NCBI GenBank assembly: GCA_035296705.1
Contig: DATHAL010000055.1
Coordinates: forward strand, 1 to 25,328
Reading direction: 5' to 3'
Length of the DNA stretch: 25,328 bases
Source: WHSW01 sp035296705
GTDB lineage: Bacteria; Actinomycetota; Thermoleophilia; Solirubrobacterales; 70-9
Of this stretch, positions 7,258 to 14,449 are shown piece by piece. The stretch's first letter is position 1. Every line of letters begins with the position of its first letter. The notes under the pieces were generated by a model. It made no database searches, was not told where the DNA came from, and saw only the letters and a list, made by a program, of their open reading frames with translations. The translations under genes and the position numbers were made by a program.

Positions 7258-8340
7258 GTGAGACTCGCAAAGGGCGCTGTGGCGGGATTGCTGGTGGCCG
7301 CCATGGTCGCGTTGCTGTCGCCGGGTGGAGCCTCGGCGACCCACCTCACCGAGACGGGGAGCCCGGGAGGGCCGACCGTTCCTTGGGGGTTCAATGAGGA
7401 GTGGGGTTGGGGATGGGGCTGGAGTTCGCAGCTCACCAACCAGCAGCTCGAGCTCGCCGGAGCGATCGAGCCGGCGGGCCTAGCGGCCAATCGCTGGCTG
7501 GTCCAATGGGCGAAGGTCGAGAGCCGCAAAGGCAAGTATGACTGGCGGGAGACGGACGGCCAGTATCAGGCCATGCAGGCCCACGCGGCCGAGCCGGTGA
7601 TGCTGCTTTGGACGGCTCCGGCCTGGGCTCTCGATCGGGCGGCGAGCTGCAACGACCCGGCCGGTTGCGTGTTTCCGCCGCTGGCCAAGTACGACGCCGA
7701 CTGGAAGCGGTTCGTCCGGGCAGCAATCGCGCGCTACCCGAACGTGCGCGCGATCGAGGTCTGGAACGAGCCCAACCTCGGGCGCTTCTGGTCCCCGGCT
7801 CCGGACCCGAGGCGCTACGGTGCGATCCTGAAGGGTGTCTATGAAGCCGCCCGGGCCGAGCGCAGTAGCAAGCCCGTGCTGGTCGGCGGGCTCGCGCCGG
7901 CTGGTAACACCGCCACCACCGTCGGCGCAGCCGAGTTCCTGAAGCAGCTCTACGCGTCGGCCTGCGCGTGCTACTTCCAGGGGATCGCGACGCACCCCTA
8001 CACGACTCAGGTGCCGCTCGTCGACAACGTCGCCAAGCGGCTCGACAAGATACGCGCGGTGCGCGACGCCGCCGCGGACTCCGCGAAACGGCTTTGGATC
8101 ACCGAGTTCGGGCTCTCCAGCAACGGAACGTCGGACGTCACCCTGGAAAACCAGGGCAGCGAACTGGCGCAGGTCTATCGCTCGATCGAGGGTCACGATG
8201 TCGCAGCGTTCGTCATCCACCGCTTCCACGATGTCGGCTTCGACGGCCCGTACTGGAACGAGACCGGGATCGTGCGCGAGGATCTGTCGCTGAAGCCGGC
8301 ATATTGTCAGCTCGGCGAGCTGATCGGCACGGCCTGCTGA
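7258..8340 (+). CDS. Secreted clan-A (TIM-barrel) glycoside-hydrolase-like protein
   Basis: About 360 residues. The N-terminus is a signal peptide (RLAK, a hydrophobic stretch AGLLVAAMVALL, then GGASA as a likely cleavage site near residue 27), so the protein is exported. The rest fits a beta/alpha barrel of the GH5/GH39-like clan A. IEVWNEPNLGRFW carries the acid/base Glu (about residue 171) and LWITEFGLSS the nucleophile Glu (about residue 283); THPY and FVIHRFHD occupy other barrel-end positions. Two Cys pairs may form disulfides. A short Trp-Gly repeat (WGWGWGW, about 49-55) precedes the barrel. Both catalytic glutamates are present, so activity on a polysaccharide is plausible; the exact family and substrate are not determined. 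Confidence 0.85.
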   Translation: MRLAKGAVAGLLVAAMVALLSPGGASATHLTETGSPGGPTVPWGFNEEWGWGWGWSSQLTNQQLELAGAIEPAGLAANRWLVQWAKVESRKGKYDWRETDGQYQAMQAHAAEPVMLLWTAPAWALDRAASCNDPAGCVFPPLAKYDADWKRFVRAAIARYPNVRAIEVWNEPNLGRFWSPAPDPRRYGAILKGVYEAARAERSSKPVLVGGLAPAGNTATTVGAAEFLKQLYASACACYFQGIATHPYTTQVPLVDNVAKRLDKIRAVRDAAADSAKRLWITEFGLSSNGTSDVTLENQGSELAQVYRSIEGHDVAAFVIHRFHDVGFDGPYWNETGIVREDLSLKPAYCQLGELIGTAC

Positions 8341-8364
8341 AGCGCCCGCTCAACGGCCGCAAGG

Positions 8365-8438
8365 GGCCTGGGGTAATGCAGGTGGCCTTCGACGTCGACG
8401 CGTGGACGAGCGGCCGGCGACGCCCCCGGCCCCAGGCC
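8365..8438. repeat. Inverted repeat with 9-bp arms
   Basis: GGCCTGGGG at 8365-8373 and its exact complement at 8430-8438 enclose 56 bases. It starts 25 bases after the secreted hydrolase's stop and precedes the tRNA-derived scar at 8516. It may be a terminator-like or structured RNA element; no U-run is seen. The rest of 8341-8513 shows no convincing gene. Confidence 0.3.
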
Positions 8439-8513
8439 ATCATCTGCAGGGACGACCCACGCGAGGTGACGCCCGGCAGCCCATCACGAGAAAACTCTGC
8501 CTTGCAGCTGGTT

Positions 8514-8990
8514 CTAAAAGCGGCTGACGGGATTCTGGAAGCCATCCGGCATCACAGTCCTAGAGAGGTCGCCGCGCGCGTAGCCGCCATACAGGACGAG
8601 GTCGGTGACCCGCTCTGGAGGGGCGACCGCATAGCCGACAGCCACCGCCGCTCCCTGTGACATGCCGACCAACGTGAAGCGATCCAGCCCGACTGCGTCG
8701 ACAACTGTCTCGAGATCGGCCATCCACGTATCGAGCGAAAGATCGCCGGCTGCCGAATCCGAGAGCCCGCACCCCCGCTCGTCATACCGCACCACCGTGT
8801 GCCGTTCGCCGAGCGCAGCCAGCCAATGGCGCCAGACAGGGCTCTCCCAGTCGGTGTCGAGGTGCGTGAGCCAAGTCGCCACCCTGACGAGGGGTGGCCC
8901 CCTCCCATGCACCGCGTACGCGAGGCGGATTCCATCCGGAGCCGTGCAGAACCGAACCTCCTCCTTCACATTCGGAACGTACCGCTTCAT
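8514..8990 (-). pseudogene. Alpha/beta hydrolase, 3' truncated at a tRNA-Gly scar
   Basis: 158 residues from the ATG at 8990. The opening VRFCTAPDGIRLAYAVHGRG, the oxyanion region, VVRYDERGCGLSD, and the nucleophile elbow GMSQGA identify the N-terminal part of an alpha/beta hydrolase of the type often attached to LuxR or adenylate-cyclase modules. The protein stops soon after YGGYARGDL, before the cap and before the catalytic Asp and His. The last seven residues, QNPVSRF, together with the stop codon, are encoded by the tRNA-Gly 3'-end copy at 8516-8535. Its start lies 26 bases after the second copy (9016-9036). The reading frame is otherwise clean, which suggests that the truncation is recent. 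The fragment cannot have normal hydrolase activity. Confidence 0.75.
8516..8535 (-). repeat. tRNA-Gly 3'-end scar 1 (att-like)
   Basis: This 20-base stretch matches the 3' end of the intact tRNA-Gly gene (acceptor strand, T-arm and downstream T-run) at 19 of 20 bases, in the same orientation. It supplies the stop codon of the truncated hydrolase. There is no recognisable rest of a tRNA beside it. Confidence 0.75.
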
Positions 8991-9015
8991 CGCGCGCGAG
9001 CGCGGGCGTGGCGCT

Positions 9016-9036
9016 GAAAAGAGCGGCTGATGGGAT
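9016..9036 (-). repeat. tRNA-Gly 3'-end scar 2 (att-like)
   Basis: These 21 bases match 10311-10331, the tRNA-Gly 3' end, at 20 of 21 positions in the same orientation, and the next three bases continue the match after one missing base. No cloverleaf can be built from the neighbouring sequence. The following 9037-9204 shows no gene I can support. Confidence 0.78.
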
Positions 9037-9204
9037 CGACATCCCCGCCATCCCGCTTGAGCGCGAACCGCGGAAGCCGTGCTATCAGCGCTGCTACCAA
9101 TTTCCGCGGCGCTGGAGAGCCTGCCGCTGGTAGCCGACCAGGACCGAACCGGGGACGCTGCGCTCGTAGTACTGACCCGCGGAACGGCTCGGTTCCCCGA
9201 GTCC

Positions 9205-10122
9205 TCACGGGCGAACGCGGATGATGCTCTTCCCCTTGAGCCGCTCGGTCGGGTTGAGGGCGGTGACAGCATCGTCGAGGGTAGCGACGTTGCCGATGTT
9301 GGTCCGCAGTCGTCCGTCTCGCACCCGCCGGACGATCTCACTCAGTTGGGCACGGTCGGACTCGACGACGAAGTCGATTGCCAGGCCGTCGGCCGGGCGC
9401 GCCGTGGGCGGCCCTACGACGGTCACCAGGATTCCTCCGGCCCGGATCAGGCTTGCGGACCGCTTCTGGATGTCTCCGCCGATGACGTCGAACACCAGGT
9501 CGACGCCGCCGACGTCTTCCAGGGTGTCGTTGTCGAGGTCGACGAACTCCTGCGCGCCGAAGTCGAGCACCTTCTGGCGGTCGGCGGCGCGCCCGGTCCC
9601 GATGACGTAGGCGCCGGCCTCACGTGCGAGTTGCGTCACCATCGTCCCGACTGCGCCGGCCGCGCCGTGCACGAGGACGCTCTGCCCCGCCTGAAGGTTG
9701 CCGTGCTCGAACAGCCCCTGCCACGCGGTCAGGCCCGAGATCGGCAGGCTCGCGCCCACAGTGAAGTCGACGTCGCCCGGCAGCGGCGCGAGGTTGCGCG
9801 CCTCGATCGCGACATACTCCGCCAAGGTGCCGTCGCGATGCCAGTCCGCGAGGCCGAGCACCCGCTGTCCAACCGAGACCCCCGTCGTGCCGTACCCGAG
9901 GGCGGTGACCACTCCGGCCAGCTCGTGCCCAGGGATCGACGGTGTCCGGTCACGGCCCAGGCGATCGGTCCAGGTTGAGGGCCACGCCATCTCAGTCGGG
10001 ACGAATCCCGACGCATGAATCTGAGCGACGACGTCGTTGATCGCCGCCGGCGGCTCGGGCCGCTCCACCAGCGTCATCCCGGCCGTTCCCGCAGCTTCGT
10101 CCGTCACCACAATCGCCTTCAT
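9205..10122 (-). CDS. NADP-dependent medium-chain dehydrogenase (quinone oxidoreductase-like)
   Basis: 305 residues. The N-terminal GroES-like half contains PSIPGHELAGVV and VGQRVLGLADWHRDGTLAEY, and the Rossmann half has VLVHGAAGAVGTMVTQLARE (the AxGGVG-type loop) and VIGTGRAADRQKVLDFGA. No zinc-ligand cysteines are seen at the usual places, so this is a zinc-free member. It probably reduces quinones, enones or aldehydes with NADPH. The ATG at 10122 has a strong GGGAGGT ribosome-binding site on the minus strand (complement of 10128-10134). It lies between scar 2 and the intact tRNA-Gly, so it may be part of an integrated segment. Base composition does not look obviously different. Confidence 0.9.
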   Translation of the reverse strand: MKAIVVTDEAAGTAGMTLVERPEPPAAINDVVAQIHASGFVPTEMAWPSTWTDRLGRDRTPSIPGHELAGVVTALGYGTTGVSVGQRVLGLADWHRDGTLAEYVAIEARNLAPLPGDVDFTVGASLPISGLTAWQGLFEHGNLQAGQSVLVHGAAGAVGTMVTQLAREAGAYVIGTGRAADRQKVLDFGAQEFVDLDNDTLEDVGGVDLVFDVIGGDIQKRSASLIRAGGILVTVVGPPTARPADGLAIDFVVESDRAQLSEIVRRVRDGRLRTNIGNVATLDDAVTALNPTERLKGKSIIRVRP

Positions 10123-10135
10123 CCGGCACCTCCCG

Positions 10136-10270
10136 GTGTTGAGTTCTCCACCTGAACAGACTGCCTATTGGCAGGAGCCGCTCGAGCTCCATGCGCTGTT
10201 CAGGCTTCAGCATCTCCGGCCGAATCGCTACCAGTTCGGCTACCAGTCGGGGTCCTATCCGGCCATTCAC
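10136..10270 (-). other. Coding-like fragment beside the tRNA
   Basis: Between the dehydrogenase start and the tRNA, one minus-strand frame reads like protein (LVAELVAIRPEMLK, then QRMELERLLPIGSLF) with amphipathic helix character. It has no start codon of its own and no family I recognise. It may be a remnant of another gene carried in by integration, or chance. Confidence 0.18.
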
Positions 10271-10310
10271 GCCGCTAAGCCCGCGCCTGTCGCGATCTGA
10301 CGGAGGTCCG

Positions 10311-10331
10311 GAAAAAAGCGGCTGATGGGAT
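10311..10331 (-). repeat. Intact copy of the att-like core at the tRNA-Gly 3' end
   Basis: This is the segment shared with the two scars: it covers the last 14 bases of the tRNA, the discriminator position and the following T-run. Positions like this are classical attachment sites for tyrosine-recombinase elements. Confidence 0.6.
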
Positions 10332-10390
10332 TCGAACCCACGACCTTCTGCATGGCAAGCAGACGCTCTAGCCAACTGAGCTACAGCCGC
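10317..10390 (-). tRNA. tRNA-Gly (anticodon GCC)
   Basis: On the minus strand the gene begins GCGGCTG and ends CAGCCGC, giving a perfect 7-bp acceptor stem. The D-arm (GCTC...GAGC), the anticodon stem TCTGC/GCAGA with loop TTGCCAT (anticodon GCC), and the T-arm GTGGG-TTCGAAT-CCCAT are all present. The discriminator is T, usual for tRNA-Gly, and CCA is not encoded. A run of six T begins at the discriminator position and may serve as the terminator. Confidence 0.97.
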
Positions 10391-10441
10391 GCGGACGGAT
10401 GAGTCTAGCGAGGCTCGGGGGCCCGTTCGAGCTCCGAGCCG

Positions 10442-10864
10442 TCAGCCGGCCGCCTCGTCGAGGGCTTGATTAACGAGGCGGTCGGCGTCGGCGTTGTGTT
10501 CGCGTCGCACGTGGCGGATCGACCACCGCTCCAGGCCGCGGAGCGCCGTCCGGACCTTGTCGTGGAGCTCCTGGAGTCCGGCGTCCTTGACGCGGTACTC
10601 GCCCTTGACCTGCTTGACGATGAGCTCCGAGTCGCCGACCAGCTCGACCTCGCGCGCCCCGAGCGCCTTCGCGCGGTCGATCCCGAGCAGCAGCGCCTCG
10701 TACTCGGCGACGTTGTTGGTCGCCCGGCCGATCACCTGGCGCTCGCTCTCCAGCATCTCCCCCTCCGGGGTGGTGAGCACGGCCGCGATCGCAGCTGGGC
10801 CTGGATTTCCGCGGGCGCCGCCGTCGACGTGGACGACGACGCGCTCCACGGCAGCCTCAGGCAA
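10442..10864 (-). CDS. rnhA: Ribonuclease HI-family protein
   Basis: 140 residues, close to the minimal RNase HI length. VHVDGGARGNPGPAA holds the first catalytic Asp (D14), NNVAEYEALLLG the Glu (E54), VGDSELIVKQ the second Asp (D78), and REHNADADRLVN the last Asp (D128). All four acidic residues of the DEDD set are thus present. The basic handle of the E. coli enzyme is short or missing, as in the YpdQ-like and archaeal-type group. It would cut the RNA strand of RNA:DNA hybrids. Its start overlaps the end of the zinc-ribbon gene by 8 bases, so the two are translated together. The tRNA-Gly gene lies 51 bases downstream. Confidence 0.92.
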   Translation of the reverse strand: MPEAAVERVVVHVDGGARGNPGPAAIAAVLTTPEGEMLESERQVIGRATNNVAEYEALLLGIDRAKALGAREVELVGDSELIVKQVKGEYRVKDAGLQELHDKVRTALRGLERWSIRHVRREHNADADRLVNQALDEAAG

Positions 10865-11414
10865 GGCTCAGGGTCCCGTCCTCGGCCGCGGTTGCGTTCC
10901 AGACCCGGTCCTCGTGGGGGAGCTCGGAGATCTCGTTGCCCTTGGCGAGCTCGCGCACCTCGTTCGGGCTCACCCGCCATCGGTACCAGGAGAGGTCCCA
11001 AGCGACCACGATCACGGCCTCGGCGTGCCCGTCCTCGCGGACGGAGACCCGTGGCTCGCCGAGCGAGCGCACGAGACCGGCGACCTTGCGCGCCTCGCGG
11101 CTCGCGTTGAAGACCTCGATCGGGCTCGGGGGCGGCTGCGGCTCCTCCGGCGCCGGGGCCCGCTCCTCGACCCGGCGCGCGAGGCGCTCGCGCACCTTGA
11201 GCGCGAGCCCCGGGCGCCTGCGGCCAGCGTCCGGCTGCTCGATCTCTTGTGCGTACGCGGTCGGCACCCAGCCGGCGGCCTCGGCGCGGCCTTTGCAGAG
11301 CGTGCAGACGAGCGCCGGGCCGCCGTCCGCATCGACGTATTCAGCCGCCCGCTCGCCGCGCAGCATCGTGCGGCCGCAGACGGCGCAGGAGCTGAATTCG
11401 TCATCCAGGCTCAT
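10857..11414 (-). CDS. Zinc-ribbon-like conserved protein of unknown function
   Basis: 185 residues from the ATG at 11414, which fits better than the in-frame TTG nine bases upstream. The N-terminus has two CxxC pairs (SCAVCGRTMLRGE and LVCTLCKGRAEAAGW), spaced for a four-cysteine zinc site. A proline-rich linker (APAPEEPQPPPSP) leads to a C-terminal alpha/beta region containing EAVIVVAWDLSWYRWRVSP, where an aromatic cluster stands out. I do not recognise the family. It lies between the EF-G2-like gene (55 bases upstream) and an RNase HI with which it overlaps by 8 bases. A link to RNA or nucleic acid handling is only suggested by this context. Confidence 0.75.
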   Translation of the reverse strand: MSLDDEFSSCAVCGRTMLRGERAAEYVDADGGPALVCTLCKGRAEAAGWVPTAYAQEIEQPDAGRRRPGLALKVRERLARRVEERAPAPEEPQPPPSPIEVFNASREARKVAGLVRSLGEPRVSVREDGHAEAVIVVAWDLSWYRWRVSPNEVRELAKGNEISELPHEDRVWNATAAEDGTLSLA

Positions 11415-11469
11415 CGGGGCCAACGTAGCAGCGCCGCCCGACTACGCACGGGCGCTGCTGCTCAATCCG

Positions 11470-13563
11470 CTACGCCCTGACGCCCTGCTCGTCCTCGGCC
11501 TTCGCCTCGGCGATCACCTTCTGCGCGATGTGTCCCGGAACCTCCTCATAGCGCACGAACTCCATCGTGTAGTCCCCGCGACCGCCGGTGATCGCGCGCA
11601 GATCCGGTGCGTAGTCGAGCACCTCCGCCATCGGCACCTCGGCCTTGATCTCGGTCGCCGATCCCTTCGGCTCCATGCCGAGCGGCCGGCCCCGGCGCGA
11701 GTTGAGATCGCCGACGACGTCGCCGACCACGTCGTCGGGGACGGAGATCGTCATCAGCATGATCGGCTCGAGCAGGTAGGGCTCGGCCTCGGCGGCTGCC
11801 TGCTTGAAGGCCATCGAGCCAGCGATCTTGAACGCCATCTCGGAGGAGTCCACCGAGTGATGCTGGCCGTCGTAGAGCCGCACCTTGAGATCCTTGATCG
11901 GGTAGCCGGCGAGCACGCCGCCGCTCATCGCCTCGACAATTCCCTTCTCGACCGCCGGGATGAAGCCACCGGGAATCACGCCGCCCTTGATCGCGTTCTG
12001 GAACTCGAACCCGGCGCCGGCCTCGTTCGGCTCGATCTCGATATGGCAGTCGCCGAACTGGCCCCGGCCGCCGGTCTGCTTCTTGTAGCGGCCGTGCGCC
12101 TTCGCCGGCTTGCGGATCGTCTCGAGGTACGGGACCCGGGGCGGGTGAAGCTCGATCTCCGCGCCGAAGCGCGCCTTCATCCGCTCGACGATTACCTCGA
12201 CGTGGATCTGGCTGAGCCCCGCGATGATCTGCTCGCCGGTCTCGGGGTCTCGATGGACGTCGAGGGTCGGGTCCTCCTCGGAGAGGCGCCGGATCGCCGC
12301 TGCGGCCTTCTCCTCGTCGCCCTTCGACTTCGGCTCGTACGCGAACGCCATCACCGGTGCCGGCAGCTCGAGGTCGGGGAAGCGAAAGTGGGCGCCGCCG
12401 GTCGCGAGGACGTCACCGGCCCGCGTCTCACGGAGCTTCGGGACGGCGCCGATGTCGCCGGGGCCGAGCTCGTCGATCGGCGCCATCTCCTTGCCCTCCG
12501 GGGCCGCGAGCTGGCCGATCCGCTCCTTCTCGGCGCGGGTCACGTTCTGGACGTGCGAGTCCGAACGAAGGACGCCCGAGTACACCCGCAGCATGTTGAT
12601 CCGGCCGGTGTAGGGATCCGCGGTGGTCTTGAAGGTGAAGGCGACGAGCTTGCCGGACTCGTCGGGCTCGATCTCGACCTCCTCCGCATCGGCGCCGATC
12701 GCCGGCTGTGCGCCGCGCATCGCCGGGGAGGGCAGGTCCTCGACCAGCGCCTCGAGCAGACGGTTCGTGCCCAGGTTCCGGGTCGCGACACCGCAGGTGA
12801 CGGGGAACAGGTGGCCCTCCGTCACCCCCTTCTTGAGCGCCGCGACGATCTCCGAGTGCGAGATCTCCTCGCCCTCGAGGTAGCGCTCCATGAGCTCGTC
12901 GGAGTTCTCGGCCACCTCGTCCATGAGCTTCTCCCGGTACTCCTCGGCCTGCGCTGTGAGCTCCTCCGGGATCTCGGTCTGCTTCGCGTTGTCGCGTCCG
13001 TCGCCCGTGTACTCGAAGGCGGTCATGTCGATCAGGTCGATCACGCCGCGGATCTCGTGCTCGGAGCCGATCGGGATCTCGGTCGCGACCACGTGCTGTC
13101 CGAAGCCCGCCTTGAGCGAGTCGAGCGCCCGGAAGAAATCGGCGCGCTCGCGGTCGAGCATGTTGACGAACACGAGTCGCGCGAGCCCCTCCTCGTCGGC
13201 GCGGCGCCAGAGGCGGTCCGTGTTGACCTCGACGCCCATCACGCCGTTGACGACGAAGACCGCCGCGTCGACGACCCGCAGCGCCGCCAGCGTGTCGGCG
13301 ACGAAGCTCGGCTCGCCGGGCGTGTCGATCATGTTCACCTTGCGGCCGTCGTGCTCGAAGGAGGTCACGGCGGCGCCGATCGACATCCCGCGCGCCTGCT
13401 CGTCGGACTCGAAGTCGCAGACAGTCGTGCCGTCCTCGACGCGTCCGAGCCGGTTGATCACCCCGGACTCGAACAGGATTGCCTCCGCGAGGCTGGTCTT
13501 CCCGCTGCCCCGGTGGCCGACCAACGCGACGTTGCGAATGCGGTCAGGCGGCTTGTGCCCCAC
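11470..13563 (-). CDS. fusA2: EF-G2-like translational GTPase
   Basis: 697 residues with the full five-domain EF-G order. The P-loop is GHRGSGKT (16-23) in place of the canonical AHIDAGKT; switch I contains ESDEQARGMSIGAA; G3 is DTPGEPSF (80-87), where EF-G has His after DTPG; and G4 is NMLD (134-137) instead of NKMD. These changes match the EF-G2 (FusA2) branch rather than the translocase. The later domains are intact: TGGRGQFGDCHIEIEP in domain IV and a C-terminal domain with SRRGRPLG and the Y-x-x-D-L-R element. The biological role of EF-G2 is unsettled; a ribosome-linked or stress role is proposed for the family. GTG at 13563 is taken as start. It lies 46 bases downstream of whiG. Confidence 0.88.
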   Translation of the reverse strand: MGHKPPDRIRNVALVGHRGSGKTSLAEAILFESGVINRLGRVEDGTTVCDFESDEQARGMSIGAAVTSFEHDGRKVNMIDTPGEPSFVADTLAALRVVDAAVFVVNGVMGVEVNTDRLWRRADEEGLARLVFVNMLDRERADFFRALDSLKAGFGQHVVATEIPIGSEHEIRGVIDLIDMTAFEYTGDGRDNAKQTEIPEELTAQAEEYREKLMDEVAENSDELMERYLEGEEISHSEIVAALKKGVTEGHLFPVTCGVATRNLGTNRLLEALVEDLPSPAMRGAQPAIGADAEEVEIEPDESGKLVAFTFKTTADPYTGRINMLRVYSGVLRSDSHVQNVTRAEKERIGQLAAPEGKEMAPIDELGPGDIGAVPKLRETRAGDVLATGGAHFRFPDLELPAPVMAFAYEPKSKGDEEKAAAAIRRLSEEDPTLDVHRDPETGEQIIAGLSQIHVEVIVERMKARFGAEIELHPPRVPYLETIRKPAKAHGRYKKQTGGRGQFGDCHIEIEPNEAGAGFEFQNAIKGGVIPGGFIPAVEKGIVEAMSGGVLAGYPIKDLKVRLYDGQHHSVDSSEMAFKIAGSMAFKQAAAEAEPYLLEPIMLMTISVPDDVVGDVVGDLNSRRGRPLGMEPKGSATEIKAEVPMAEVLDYAPDLRAITGGRGDYTMEFVRYEEVPGHIAQKVIAEAKAEDEQGVRA

Positions 13564-13609
13564 GCCTGGAATCTATACCCACACGCCGGTGGGCGCGGGT
13601 CGCGCCCGC

Positions 13610-14383
13610 CTAGCGCTGAAACCGCGAGCGCAGGTCGATCACGGCCTTCGTGTGGAGCTGGGAGACGCGCGACTCCGTGACCCCGAGCACCTCGCCGATC
13701 TCTGTCAGGGTGAGACTCTCGTAGTAATAGAGCGCGACCACGAGCCGCTCGCGCTCCGGGAGCGCCTCGATCGCGTCGGCGAGCCTGTCCTTGAGCTCCG
13801 AGGACTGCGCCTCTCTGTGCGGGTCGACGGCTCCCGGGTCCTGGATCGTGTCCAGCACGGAGATCTGGCTGCCGCCCTCCGGGTCGGCGAAGGTCCACAG
13901 CTCGTCGAGCGCCAGCACGGAGGAGTTCGCGATCTCGAGCAGCACGCCCTCGAATTCCTCGACCGTCATCTCGAGCGCGTCGGCCATCTCCTGGTCACTC
14001 GGCGCCCGCTGCAGCTTCGCCTCGAGCTTGGCATGCGTCTGCTCGACCTGGCGCGCGCGGGCGCGTACCGAGCGCGGCACCCAGTCGAGCGAGCGCAGCT
14101 CGTCGATGATCGCGCCCTTGATCCTTGCCCCCGCGAACGTCTCGAACTTGATCTCGCGCTCCGGATCGAATCGCTCGATCGCGCCGATCAGACCGAGCAG
14201 CCCGTACGAGACGAGGTCGGACTTCTCCACGTGTGAGGGAAGCCCCGAGGCCATGCGGGCGGCGATGAACTTGACCAACGGCGAATAGGCGACGACCAGG
14301 CGCCCGCGCGCTTTCTCGTCGCCGTCGACCTTGTAGCGGCGCCAGAGCTCGCGAAACTCGACTGCTTTGACGTCCCTCTCCAT
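13610..14383 (-). CDS. whiG: RNA polymerase sigma factor, WhiG/FliA type
   Basis: 257 residues, the normal length for group 3 (WhiG/FliA) sigma factors. Region 2 is recognised by SDLVSYGLLGLIGAIERFDP (56-74) and KFETFAGARIKGAIIDELR, region 3 follows, and region 4 has TLTEIGEVLGVTESRVSQLH, the helix-turn-helix that contacts the -35 box. In Streptomyces WhiG controls the decision to sporulate; FliA relatives drive flagellar genes. No anti-sigma (FlgM/RsiG-like) gene is adjacent. Gene order xerC/D-whiG fits the actinobacterial arrangement. The ATG at 14383 gives ERDVKAVEFRELWRRYK. The role in this organism cannot be told from the window. Confidence 0.93.
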   Translation of the reverse strand: MERDVKAVEFRELWRRYKVDGDEKARGRLVVAYSPLVKFIAARMASGLPSHVEKSDLVSYGLLGLIGAIERFDPEREIKFETFAGARIKGAIIDELRSLDWVPRSVRARARQVEQTHAKLEAKLQRAPSDQEMADALEMTVEEFEGVLLEIANSSVLALDELWTFADPEGGSQISVLDTIQDPGAVDPHREAQSSELKDRLADAIEALPERERLVVALYYYESLTLTEIGEVLGVTESRVSQLHTKAVIDLRSRFQR

Positions 14384-14449
14384 CTAAGCCGCTTGGGAGA
14401 AGCCCGGCGAAACCCTACTCGCGCCTCGCCGCCCCGGGATGACACCTGC

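Noticed and set aside
9037..9204. A second decayed tRNA in the gap before the dehydrogenase
   Set aside because: A GAACC-containing stretch hints at a T-arm, but no stems can be paired and no anticodon arm is visible.
8516..10390. A CRISPR-like array from the repeated 20-bp units
   Set aside because: There are only three copies, separated by about 480 and 1,275 bases, and they match a tRNA 3' end; this is not an array with spacers.
10936..13680. A 914-codon plus-strand open frame
   Set aside because: It is antisense to the EF-G2-like gene, low in complexity (R, A, L, D, H-rich) and without recognisable domains; typical of GC-rich shadow frames.
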